Of a DNA stretch of 64,000 nucleotides, positions 17,098 through 25,213 are shown one piece after another; the stretch's first letter is position 1, and each line of letters starts with the position of its first letter. The position numbers and the translations under genes are program-made. The notes beneath the pieces are model-generated. The model was not told the origin of the DNA. It was given only the letters and a program-made list of their open reading frames with translations, and did no database searches. The stretch is from the NCBI RefSeq assembly GCF_001412595.2, contig NZ_CP012640.2:4402001-4466000 (forward strand). Reading direction: 5' to 3'. This DNA comes from Massilia sp. WG5 (lineage in GTDB: Bacteria > Pseudomonadota > Gammaproteobacteria > Burkholderiales > Burkholderiaceae_D).

Positions 17098-17970
17098 ATG
17101 ACCGCCGCCACGCCCCCTACCACGACCTCCTGCCTTCCCAATGTCGCCAGCTTCCTCGAGGCGCAGCGCGATGCCATCCAGGCCCAATGGGAAGCACATC
17201 TCGACATCCACACGCTGGCCAACCGCAAGGTCAAGAAGGAGACGCAACGCAGCCAGTGCGCGGATTTCATGACGGCCTTCGTGAAAGCGATGCGCGACGA
17301 TCCCACTGCGAACATCGAAAGCCGCGCCTGGAACGACATGCGCAAGGTGCTGGAAGAGATCTCGTCCACGCGCGCCAAGGCGGGCTCGACGGCCAGCGAC
17401 ACGGCGACCTTCATCTTTTCGATCAAGCAGCCGATCTTCGCCCTGCTGCGCGACAGCCTGGCCGGGCAGCCGACCGTCCTGGCCAGCGCCGTATGGACGC
17501 TCGGTACGGTGCTGGATGCCCTAGGCTTGTACACAGTCGAGCTGTTCCAGCGCGGCCGTGACCAGATCGTCGCGCGCCAGCAGCTTGAATTGCTGGAGCT
17601 GTCGACCCCGGTCATCAGCCTGTGGAAAGGCGTGCTGGCCTTGCCGCTGATCGGCACGCTCGACAGCATGCGCGCCCAGGTCGTCATGGAAAGCATCCTG
17701 GAAAAAATCGTGTCGACCGGCGCGACGATCGCCATCATCGACATCACGGGCGTACCGACCGTCGACACGCTCGTCGCCCAGCATTTGATGAAGACGATCG
17801 CGGCCGCGCGCCTGATGGGCGCGGATTGCATCATCAGCGGCATCCGTCCGCAGATCGCCCAGACCATCGTCCACCTCGGCGTCGACCTGCAGAACGTGAC
17901 GACCAAGGCGACGTTGGCCGATGCCTTCGTGGTGGCGCTCGAGCGCACCGGCGCGCACGCGCGCTTCTGA
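17098..17970 (+). CDS. RsbR-like protein with C-terminal STAS domain
   Basis: A 290-aa cytoplasmic protein. Residues about 10-150 form an all-helical N-terminal domain of the RsbRD type. Residues about 165-285 form a STAS domain with TPVISLWKGVLALPLIGTLD, IIDITGVPTVDTLVAQHL and ISGIRPQIAQTIVHLGVDL. In Bacillus RsbR, threonines in these two STAS segments are phosphorylated by RsbT, and Thr residues occur in both segments here. No RsbS, RsbU or RsbX gene is nearby. The divergent gene carries an RsbT-like domain fused to a histidine kinase, so the pair probably forms a signalling module. Confidence 0.9.
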   Translation: MTAATPPTTTSCLPNVASFLEAQRDAIQAQWEAHLDIHTLANRKVKKETQRSQCADFMTAFVKAMRDDPTANIESRAWNDMRKVLEEISSTRAKAGSTASDTATFIFSIKQPIFALLRDSLAGQPTVLASAVWTLGTVLDALGLYTVELFQRGRDQIVARQQLELLELSTPVISLWKGVLALPLIGTLDSMRAQVVMESILEKIVSTGATIAIIDITGVPTVDTLVAQHLMKTIAAARLMGADCIISGIRPQIAQTIVHLGVDLQNVTTKATLADAFVVALERTGAHARF

Positions 17971-18199
17971 ACCACCCCTGAACCGCCGGGGGGCGCCGGA
18001 CAGGCGGTGCAAAGACGCGGCCTTCATGGGGACGCCGTTCATGCAGGCTTGCGCAACGCACCAGACACAGTGCGTCGGTTCATTTTTGACGCACATCGGA
18101 CTAATGAGGGGAAGCGGAAACAGTCGGCGTCGCGTGCAACCATGCCAAGCAAGCTTTGTGAAACGCTCTCGGCTATTTGTTTTTTGTCCCCAGCGCCGC

Positions 18200-19348
18200 T
18201 CAAGCCAGCTGCATCGAGCGCACGCAATCCCGTCCGCCCCGTTTTGCCTCGTACATGAGCTTGTCCGCCGCCGAGATCAGCTCGTCCAGCGTGTGGCTGC
18301 TGCCGTCGCCCAGCTCGGCGGAGGCGACGCCGAAGCTGGCCGTCGTGCAGACCGTGTTGCTGCCGTCGGCGGACCGGCTGGCGGTCGCGGCGAAGCGGGT
18401 GCGCAGCCGTTCGGCAAAATGGATGCCGCCTTCGAGGCCGGTATCGGGCAGGATCGCCAGGAACTCCTCGCCGCCATAGCGGACCACGCTGTCGGTGCCC
18501 TTGCGCGTCATGCTGTCGAGCAGCCTGGCAAAGCTGCGGATCACTTCGTCGCCGTCGGCATGGCCGTAGGTATCGTTGATGCGCTTGAAGTTGTCGATGT
18601 CGCACAGCACGACCGTCAGGCTGCGGCCGTGGCGCGGCGCCGGCCCCGCCTGCGGCTGCATCAGCTGGTCGACCAGGTAGCGCCGGTTGTAGCAGCCGGT
18701 CAGGTGGTCGCGCTCCGCCGCATACTGGAGCTGCGCCTGCGCCCGGTATTCCTCGCGCGAGGCGCGGTTGAAGCGCCGCGCCGCCAGCGCGCCGAAGGCG
18801 TTCGCCAGCGTCAGCAGCATGCTCATCGTCACGATGTCGGCGGGCGTCATGCGGGTCAGGAACAGGGCGAGCGCCAGCAGTCCCACGGTCGAGGCGAAGG
18901 CCAGCAGCAGCGCGTTGCGGAAGCTGTTCGGGATGTAGAGATAGACGACGATCAGCATGATCGCCAGCGACATCGCATGCCAGTGGAATTCCGCCGGGCG
19001 CAGCGTGGCGATGAACATGAAGCAGCCGAGCGCCACGGCTTCCGACACCGACGCCGCGATCCGCATCGCGCGCACGCTCAGGCTGCTGCGGTAGGCCAGC
19101 CAGGCACAGGCGCCGGCGGTGGCGGCCACCGCCATGCGCGCGCCGAGCAGGGACAGGAAGGCTTGCCCATATCCGAGCGCGGCGAGGTCGGTGACCGAAA
19201 AGGCCACGTAGAACACCGTGCAAAAGACCAGCGTAAAGCCGAGCAGGCGCTGGGTTTGTGCCTGCCGGTCCCGGAGGAACGCGGTTTCATCCGCGCGAAG
19301 GGCAAACTCTCCGGTCAGCGCGTCGAATCGACTACTTGGGAAAGACAT
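18200..19348 (-). CDS. Membrane-bound diguanylate cyclase (GGDEF)
   Basis: A protein of about 382 aa with some six membrane helices (about residues 35-215, MASE-like sensor region) followed by a GGDEF domain (about 225-375). The active-site motif is intact (VRYGGEEFLAILP), as are the preceding DIDNFKRINDTYGHADGDEV residues, so c-di-GMP synthesis is expected. The product-inhibition I-site is altered: KGTD occupies the usual RxxD position before the active site. I take the ATG at 19348 (MSFPSSRFDA); an in-frame ATG at 19420 would add 24 unlikely residues spanning a palindrome. Confidence 0.9.
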   Translation of the reverse strand: MSFPSSRFDALTGEFALRADETAFLRDRQAQTQRLLGFTLVFCTVFYVAFSVTDLAALGYGQAFLSLLGARMAVAATAGACAWLAYRSSLSVRAMRIAASVSEAVALGCFMFIATLRPAEFHWHAMSLAIMLIVVYLYIPNSFRNALLLAFASTVGLLALALFLTRMTPADIVTMSMLLTLANAFGALAARRFNRASREEYRAQAQLQYAAERDHLTGCYNRRYLVDQLMQPQAGPAPRHGRSLTVVLCDIDNFKRINDTYGHADGDEVIRSFARLLDSMTRKGTDSVVRYGGEEFLAILPDTGLEGGIHFAERLRTRFAATASRSADGSNTVCTTASFGVASAELGDGSSHTLDELISAADKLMYEAKRGGRDCVRSMQLA

Positions 19349-19362
19349 GGGAATGCTTGAGC

Positions 19363-19380
19363 ATGCTGAATGTTCAGCAT
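19363..19380. promoter_or_regulatory. 18-bp palindrome upstream of the diguanylate cyclase
   Basis: ATGCTGAA-TG-TTCAGCAT is a perfect palindrome apart from its central two bases. It lies 15 bases upstream of the chosen start of the cyclase gene. It is a plausible dimeric repressor site, but the protein that would bind it is unknown. Confidence 0.4.
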
Positions 19381-19430
19381 TGTCCCACGTTAATCCAAGG
19401 AAATATGCACACATTCCCACCCATGCGGCA

Positions 19431-21200
19431 TCAATGCCCGCGCTTTTGCACCAGCGCCGTGCCGATGCCGTGGCGGTGGCCTTCGCTCACCGCGGTCACG
19501 GTGCCGTCCGGATTGAACACCAGCGCATTCGCGGCCCCGATCTCTTCCGGCGGCGGGCTGGTTTCCCACTTGTGGCCGAAGTTCTCCAGCCCGCGCGCCT
19601 GCTGGGTGCCGATGAAGCCCGGCTCCACCGAGGTCTCCTTGGCATTGCGCTGCGACAGGCGCGGCGCGTCGATCGCCTTGTCCATCGGCATGCCGAGGTC
19701 GAGGTAATTGACGATGGTCTGCAGCACGGTGGTGATGATGGTTGCGCCGCCCGGGCTGCCGATGGTGAAGGCCGGCTTGCCGTCCTTCAGCACGATGGTC
19801 GGCGCCATGCTGCTGCGCGGGCGCTTGCCGGCTTCCGGGATGTTCGGCGCCGGGCCGGTGAAGTCGAAGTCGGTCATCTCGTTGTTCAGCAGGAAGCCGT
19901 AGCCCGGCACCACGATGCCGCTGCCGCCCCAGGATTCGATGGTGAAGGTATAGGAGACGACGTTGCCTTCCTTGTCCGAGACGGTCAGGTGGGTGGTGTG
20001 CGTGCCTTCCTGGATCAGTTTCTGTTGCGGACGCAGCGGGAAGCTCTGGTCGTTCTCGTACAGGAAGGCGTCGCCGGCCGGCACCACGGCGGCGGCCTTG
20101 TCGGGACGGATCAGCGAGCGGCGCTGGGCCGCGAACTGCTTCGACAGGATGCCGTCGATCGGGGCGTCGACGTATTCCGGATCGGCCAGGTAGGCGTTGC
20201 GGTCGGCGAAGGCCAGGCGGCTGGCTTCCAGGTACAGGTGCTCGACGTTCGGGCGCGGCATCGCTTTCAGGTCGTAGCCTTCGAGGATGTTGAGGGCTTC
20301 GGCCACCGTGACGCCGCCGCTGCTGGGCAGGGACATGCCGTAGACGTCGTAGCCGCGGTAGGTCGAGCGCACCGGCTGGCGGATGCGGGCTTCGTAGTTG
20401 GCCAGGTCGGCCATCGACATCGCGCCCGGCCGTATCGGGGCGCCCGCAGTGCTCCTGGCCGCCAGCGGCGGACGGTTCACCGCGCCGACGATCGCCTGCG
20501 CCATCGGTCCCTCGTAGAAGGCTTTGTAGCCGCGCGCGGCGATCTCGCGGTAGGCCTTGGCCATGTCCGGGTTCTTCAGGATCGTGCCGGTCGGGACGGC
20601 CTTGCCATTCTTCAGGTAGAGCTGGCTGGTGCTCGCGAACAGCTGAAATTTACCTTCATTTTCGGCGGTTAAGTTATGAAATGTTTCACTGACCGGGAAG
20701 CCCTTCGTCGCCACCTCGATCGCCGGCGCCAGCACCTGCTTGAAGGACATGGTGCCGTAGCGCTGCAGGGCTTCATGCCAGCCGCGCACCGTGCCCGGCA
20801 CGCCGACCGAGGCGCCGCTGGCGACCGCCGTGTCGAAGTCGATCGGCTTGCCGTTTTCCTGGAACACGGACGGGCTGAACGAGGCGGGTGCGGTCTCGCG
20901 GTGGTCGATCGTGATCACGCGCTTGTCCTTGGCCAGGTAGATGACCATGAAGCCGCCGCCGCCGATGCCGCAGCTGAACGGGTCGGTCACGCCCAGCGTT
21001 GCGGCGGCGGCGACGGCGGCGTCGATCGCATTGCCGCCCTTGTTGAGGATGGCGATGGCCGAGGCGGACGCCTTTTCGCTGATGGTGGCGACGGCGCCCC
21101 CGGTGCCGGTGGCGACCGGTGTCTTGGCCAGCGCCAGCGGCGGCGCGAGGACGATGGACAGGATCAGGGCGCCGGCAAGTGCTTTGGTAGAGATGGTCAT
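19431..21200 (-). CDS. ggt: Gamma-glutamyltransferase
   Basis: A 589-aa periplasmic enzyme that cleaves or transfers gamma-glutamyl groups, mainly from glutathione. A signal peptide (about residues 1-25, ending near ALA) is followed by the large-subunit start VATGTGGAVATISEKAS, then NKGGNAIDAAVAAAATLGV and CGIGGGGFMVIY. The autocleavage/nucleophile threonine is in EGTHTTHLTVSDKEGNVVSY. The Gly-rich GSPGGATIITTVLQ segment near the end is conserved. The length is normal for the family. It overlaps the upstream lipoprotein gene by 4 bases (ATGA), so both are probably co-transcribed. Confidence 0.95.
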   Translation of the reverse strand: MTISTKALAGALILSIVLAPPLALAKTPVATGTGGAVATISEKASASAIAILNKGGNAIDAAVAAAATLGVTDPFSCGIGGGGFMVIYLAKDKRVITIDHRETAPASFSPSVFQENGKPIDFDTAVASGASVGVPGTVRGWHEALQRYGTMSFKQVLAPAIEVATKGFPVSETFHNLTAENEGKFQLFASTSQLYLKNGKAVPTGTILKNPDMAKAYREIAARGYKAFYEGPMAQAIVGAVNRPPLAARSTAGAPIRPGAMSMADLANYEARIRQPVRSTYRGYDVYGMSLPSSGGVTVAEALNILEGYDLKAMPRPNVEHLYLEASRLAFADRNAYLADPEYVDAPIDGILSKQFAAQRRSLIRPDKAAAVVPAGDAFLYENDQSFPLRPQQKLIQEGTHTTHLTVSDKEGNVVSYTFTIESWGGSGIVVPGYGFLLNNEMTDFDFTGPAPNIPEAGKRPRSSMAPTIVLKDGKPAFTIGSPGGATIITTVLQTIVNYLDLGMPMDKAIDAPRLSQRNAKETSVEPGFIGTQQARGLENFGHKWETSPPPEEIGAANALVFNPDGTVTAVSEGHRHGIGTALVQKRGH

Positions 21201-21583
21201 GGGCTGGAGATGTTGAGCGTGACAGGGATGACGTAACCCGGGCGCGTGCTGACGCCGCTGCGCACGGGCGGAATGCTGGCCGGGTCGAGCGCCACGCGCG
21301 CGCCGTGCAGCGCCTTGGGCGTGGCGGCCAACTGGTCCGGGCCGAGCGAGAACTCTTCGGCGCCTTCCGGGCCGTTCAGCACGAACTGGAAGCTCAGCCG
21401 TCCGGCCCAGACGCAGCGTGCGTTGGCCGGGCAGCGGCTGTCGCTGAAGCTGTCATAGGTAAGGGTGGTGGTGCCGGACAGGGAAACGCGCTGGCCCGGC
21501 TGCAGCGGATAGGTCCCGCCCTTGATCGGCGCACTGGCGCAGGCGGTCAATCCGGTCAGGGCAAGCAGGGCGATCCACTTCAT
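21197..21583 (-). CDS. Small putative lipoprotein
   Basis: A 128-aa protein with a lipoprotein signal peptide (MKWIALLALTGLTAC, lipidated Cys15). The mature part has beta-rich character: LQPGQRVSLSGTTTLTYDSF, a Cys pair in SRCPANARCVWAG, and an ending with an Ile/Val strand. I do not recognise the family for certain; the CPxxxxCVWAG pattern is seen in small periplasmic proteins of unknown function. It precedes ggt with a 4-base overlap, so the two may act together in the envelope. Confidence 0.8.
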   Translation of the reverse strand: MKWIALLALTGLTACASAPIKGGTYPLQPGQRVSLSGTTTLTYDSFSDSRCPANARCVWAGRLSFQFVLNGPEGAEEFSLGPDQLAATPKALHGARVALDPASIPPVRSGVSTRPGYVIPVTLNISSP

Positions 21584-21760
21584 TGCATGTTTCCGATTAT
21601 TTGCGGAAAGCCAATCATAGCAAAGTTGCCAGCCAGAGCAGGGTGCGGTCGTGTCGCGGAATTGTCTCGGCCAGCTGCGCACGGTTGGACACAATTGACT
21701 ATTTTTTAATACGCTTCCGGTATCATCGAGCTCAATTTCATCAATTCTGGCAGAGCGCGC

Positions 21761-22726
21761 ATGACGACACAGACAGAGCGGTTCGACGGACTCGGATTCG
21801 AGCTGCTGCGCCGGCAGCTGGAAGAACGCATCGGCCACTTCCTGGCGGAGAGCCCGGACCAGGCCGACCTCCTGACGCGGGCCATGCGCGCGGGTGCGCT
21901 CAGCGCCGGCAAGCGCATGCGGCCGCTGCTGCTGATGCTGGTGGCGCGCGACCTCGGCTGCGACTCGCCGGCCCTGGTCGACGTCGCCTGCGCGGTCGAG
22001 ATGGTGCATGCAGCCTCGCTGATCCTCGACGACATGCCGTGCATGGACAACGCCATGCTTCGCCGCGGCAAGCCCACGATCCACGTGCAGTTCGGCGAGG
22101 ACGTCGCGATCCTGGCCGCGATCGGCCTGCTCAGCCGCGCCTTCGGCATCCTGGCCTCGTCGCGCGAGATTCCGGCCGCGATCCGCGCCCGCCTGGTGGC
22201 CAGGCTGTCCGAGACGATCGGCGACCAGGGCTTGGTCAAGGGCCAGTTCCTCGACCTGCGCGGCGGCCAGCGCAGCGCGGAAGACATCGCCGTCACCAAC
22301 GAACTGAAGACCGGCGTGCTGCTGGGCGTGGCGGTCGACATGGCCGCCATCATCGCCGAGACCGACGACTGCGTGGCGGCGTCGCTGCGCGCCTTTGCGC
22401 TGGCGGCCGGGCACGCCTTCCAGCTCCGCGACGACTTCCAGGACGGTCCCGGCAACGACAGCGCGGTCACCGGCAAGGACACCGGCAAGGACCTCGGCAA
22501 GGCCACCCTGATCAACACCGTCGGCCATGACGAGGCGCGGCGCCGGCTCGCCGCCCACCTCGAGGATGCCGAACGCCACCTGAGCGCGGCCCTGGGCGCA
22601 AGGGGGCATACGCGGCGCTTCGTGGCCGGCCTGTTCGCCAGGACCCATCCGGGCGTCCAGTTCGGGCCGGGGTGCGGCGCGCACCGCCAGGCCGCCGGCG
22701 CCAGGGTGGGCCTGGCGCGCCACTGA
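21761..22726 (+). CDS. crtE: Geranylgeranyl diphosphate synthase
   Basis: A 321-aa polyprenyl synthetase that makes the C20 precursor of carotenoids. The first Asp-rich motif LILDDMPCMDNA (about residues 87-98, with the two extra residues typical of bacterial type II GGPP synthases) and the second motif LRDDFQD are present. So are GKRMRPLL and KTGVLLG. It is the first gene of the carotenoid operon. The 177-base upstream gap is relatively AT-rich and probably contains the promoter (TTGACT at 21697 and TATCAT near 21721 are seen, but their spacing is longer than usual). Confidence 0.94.
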   Translation: MTTQTERFDGLGFELLRRQLEERIGHFLAESPDQADLLTRAMRAGALSAGKRMRPLLLMLVARDLGCDSPALVDVACAVEMVHAASLILDDMPCMDNAMLRRGKPTIHVQFGEDVAILAAIGLLSRAFGILASSREIPAAIRARLVARLSETIGDQGLVKGQFLDLRGGQRSAEDIAVTNELKTGVLLGVAVDMAAIIAETDDCVAASLRAFALAAGHAFQLRDDFQDGPGNDSAVTGKDTGKDLGKATLINTVGHDEARRRLAAHLEDAERHLSAALGARGHTRRFVAGLFARTHPGVQFGPGCGAHRQAAGARVGLARH

Positions 22727-22739
22727 CGAGGGACGGCGC

Positions 22740-24047
22740 ATGGCCCACTTCGGCGTGGTCGCACCGGCCTTCTACAGCCACTTCAGCGCGATGGCGGCGC
22801 TCGGCCAGGAACTGGTGGCGCGCGGCCACCGCGTGAGCTTCCTGCAGCGTGCCGACGCCGCCGCCTACCTCAAGGATGCGCGGCTCGGCTTTCACGCGCT
22901 CGGCGCCGCCACGCATCCGCCCGGCTCGCTGGCGGCGGCGCTGCGGCGCGCCGCCAATCCCGGCGGGCCGCTCGGCCTGCGCCGGGTGATCCACGACATG
23001 GCGCGCGGTACCGAGATGCTGTGCCGCGAGCTGCCGGCAGCGCTCGAGACGCTGGGCATCGACGCCATCATCGCCGACCAGATGGAAGGGGCCGGCGGCC
23101 TGGTCGCCGAAGCGCTCGGCCTGCCTTTCGTCTCGGTGGCCTGTGCGATGCCGGTGAATCGCGAACCCGGCATTCCCCTGGCCGTGATGCCCTTCGCGTA
23201 TGAAGACAGCGAACGGGCGCGCCAGGTGGTGGAGGGCAGCACCCGCGTGTACGACTGGATGATGGGCCCGCACCGCAAGGCGATCGAAGCGCAGGCGCGC
23301 AGGCTGGGCCTGTCCAGCCGCAGCGGCCTGCACGAATGCCTGTCGCCGCTGGCCCAGATCAGCCAGACCACCGAGGCCTTCGATTTCCCGCGCCGCGCGC
23401 TGCCGCCGCATTTCCATCACGTGGGGCCGCTGCGCGCACCTGGCGACGCCGGCGCGGCGACGCCGACGCCGCTGCCGGCGCTGGACCCCGGCCGGCGCTT
23501 CGTGTTTGCCTCGCTCGGCACCCTGCAGGGCCACCGCTTCGGCATCTTCAAGCGCGTCGCGAGGGCCTGCCGCTCGATCGACGCCCAATTGCTGGTCGCC
23601 CATTGCGGCGGCCTCGACGCGCAGCAGGAAGCGGCGTTGAAGCGCGCCGGCGCCAGCTGGGTCTGCGCGTTTGCGCCGCAACGCGAAGCGCTGGCGCGCG
23701 CCGACGCGGTGGTGTCGCATGCCGGCATCAACACCGTGATGGACGCCGTCGAAGCGCGCACGCCGATCCTGGCGATGCCGGTCACCTTCGACCAGCCGGG
23801 CACCGCCACGCGCATCGTGCACGCCGGGATCGGCCTGCAGGCCTCGACCCGGCTGGCCGGCGCCGCCACCATCGCGCGCCTGCTGCAGCGCCTGTTCGAC
23901 GAAGCGCAGTTCGGCGCGCGGCTCGACGCCCAGGCTGCCGGCCTGGCCCGCGCCGGCGGCACGCCGCGCGCGGCCGACATCGTCGAGGCGGCCCTGTGCC
24001 TGCGCCGCGGCGACGGCCGCCGGCTGCGCGAGGACAGCCCGGCATGA
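22740..24047 (+). CDS. crtX: Zeaxanthin glucosyltransferase
   Basis: A 435-aa GT1-family glycosyltransferase that adds glucose to the hydroxyl groups of zeaxanthin. The N-terminus MAHFGVVAPAFYSHFSAMAALGQEL and the C-terminal donor-binding stretch VVSHAGINTVMDAVEARTPI with FVFASLGTLQGHR match CrtX. A ribosome site GAGGGA (22729-22734) precedes the ATG. Its position second in the crtE-X-Y-I-B order supports the specificity. It overlaps crtY by 4 bases. Confidence 0.93.
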   Translation: MAHFGVVAPAFYSHFSAMAALGQELVARGHRVSFLQRADAAAYLKDARLGFHALGAATHPPGSLAAALRRAANPGGPLGLRRVIHDMARGTEMLCRELPAALETLGIDAIIADQMEGAGGLVAEALGLPFVSVACAMPVNREPGIPLAVMPFAYEDSERARQVVEGSTRVYDWMMGPHRKAIEAQARRLGLSSRSGLHECLSPLAQISQTTEAFDFPRRALPPHFHHVGPLRAPGDAGAATPTPLPALDPGRRFVFASLGTLQGHRFGIFKRVARACRSIDAQLLVAHCGGLDAQQEAALKRAGASWVCAFAPQREALARADAVVSHAGINTVMDAVEARTPILAMPVTFDQPGTATRIVHAGIGLQASTRLAGAATIARLLQRLFDEAQFGARLDAQAAGLARAGGTPRAADIVEAALCLRRGDGRRLREDSPA

Positions 24048-25213
24048 GCGCCTGGGACCTGATCCTGGCCGGCGGCGGCCTGGCGAACGGCCTGATCGCC
24101 TGGCGCCTGCGGACGCAGCATCCCGGCCTGCGCATCCTGCTGCTCGAGCAGGGCGAACGCCTGGGCGGCAACCACACCTGGTCCTTCCACGACGCCGACC
24201 TCGACGCCGCGCAGCGGGCCTGGATCGCGCCGCTGGTGTCGCGACGCTGGCCGCGCTACGAGGTCGCGTTCCCGGACTACGTGCGCAGCCTGGAGGGCGG
24301 CTACGCCAGCATCGCCTCGAGCGATTTTGCGCGCGTCATCGAAGCGGCGCTGGGACCGGCGCTGCGGCTGGGGGCGCGCATCGCCGCGGTCGGCCCGAGC
24401 CGGGTCGAACTGGCGGACGGCGAGGTGCTGGAGGCGCGCGCCGTGATCGACGGCCGCGGCATGCGCGCCAGTCCGCGCCTGGCGCTGGGCTGGCAGACCT
24501 TCCTCGGCCAGGAGGTGCTGCTGGCGGCGCCGCATGGACTGCAGCATCCCGTCATCATGGACGCCAGCGTGGAACAGCAGGGCGGCTACCGCTTCGTCTA
24601 CGTGCTGCCCTTCGATACGCGGCGCCTGCTGATCGAGGATACCCACTATGTCGACAGCGATGCCTGGGAGCCCGGGCGCCTGCGCGCCAACATCGCCGAG
24701 TATGCGCGCGCGCGCGGCTGGCGCATCGCCGAGGTCTTGCGCGAGGAGGAGGGCAGGCTGCCGATCGTGCTGGCCGGCGACTTCGACGCCTACTGGGACG
24801 ACCTGGCCGGCCAGCCCAGCGTGGGCCTGCGCGCCGGGCTGTTCCACTCGACCACCGGCTACTCGCTGCCGCATGCGGTGCGGCTCGCCGAGCGCATCGC
24901 CGCCATGCGCGAGCTCGACGCCGCCACGCTGTTCGCCGCGATCCGCGACGAGGCGGCGCAGGAATGGCGGCGCCAGCGCTTCTTCCGGCTGCTGAACCGC
25001 ATGCTGTTCCTGGCCGGCAGTCCGGACCGCCGCTGGCGCGTGATGCAGCGTTTCTACCGCCTGCCGGCGTCCCTGGTTGCGCATTTCTACGCGGGCCGCC
25101 TGAGTTGGCGGGACAAGGCGCGTCTCCTGTCCGGCAAGCCGCCGGTGCCCGTGGGCCAGGCCTTTGCCGCCGCCTGCAAGATCCACCCTCACCAGATCGG
25201 GAAAGCAGAATGA
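24044..25213 (+). CDS. crtY: Lycopene beta-cyclase
   Basis: A 389-aa flavoprotein-type enzyme that closes both ends of lycopene to give beta-carotene. It has a nucleotide-binding start DLILAGGGLANGLIAWRL, the family mark GNHTWSFHD, and later YRFVYVLPFDTRRLLIEDTHY and LRAGLFHSTTGYSLPHAV. The start overlaps the crtX stop (ATGA), and the end overlaps crtI in the same way. Confidence 0.95.
   Translation: MSAWDLILAGGGLANGLIAWRLRTQHPGLRILLLEQGERLGGNHTWSFHDADLDAAQRAWIAPLVSRRWPRYEVAFPDYVRSLEGGYASIASSDFARVIEAALGPALRLGARIAAVGPSRVELADGEVLEARAVIDGRGMRASPRLALGWQTFLGQEVLLAAPHGLQHPVIMDASVEQQGGYRFVYVLPFDTRRLLIEDTHYVDSDAWEPGRLRANIAEYARARGWRIAEVLREEEGRLPIVLAGDFDAYWDDLAGQPSVGLRAGLFHSTTGYSLPHAVRLAERIAAMRELDAATLFAAIRDEAAQEWRRQRFFRLLNRMLFLAGSPDRRWRVMQRFYRLPASLVAHFYAGRLSWRDKARLLSGKPPVPVGQAFAAACKIHPHQIGKAE

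Noticed and set aside
18070..18094. GTGCGTC/GACGCAC inverted repeat between the RsbR-like gene and the diguanylate cyclase
   Set aside because: Short arms, 11-base loop and no T-run; could be chance in this composition.
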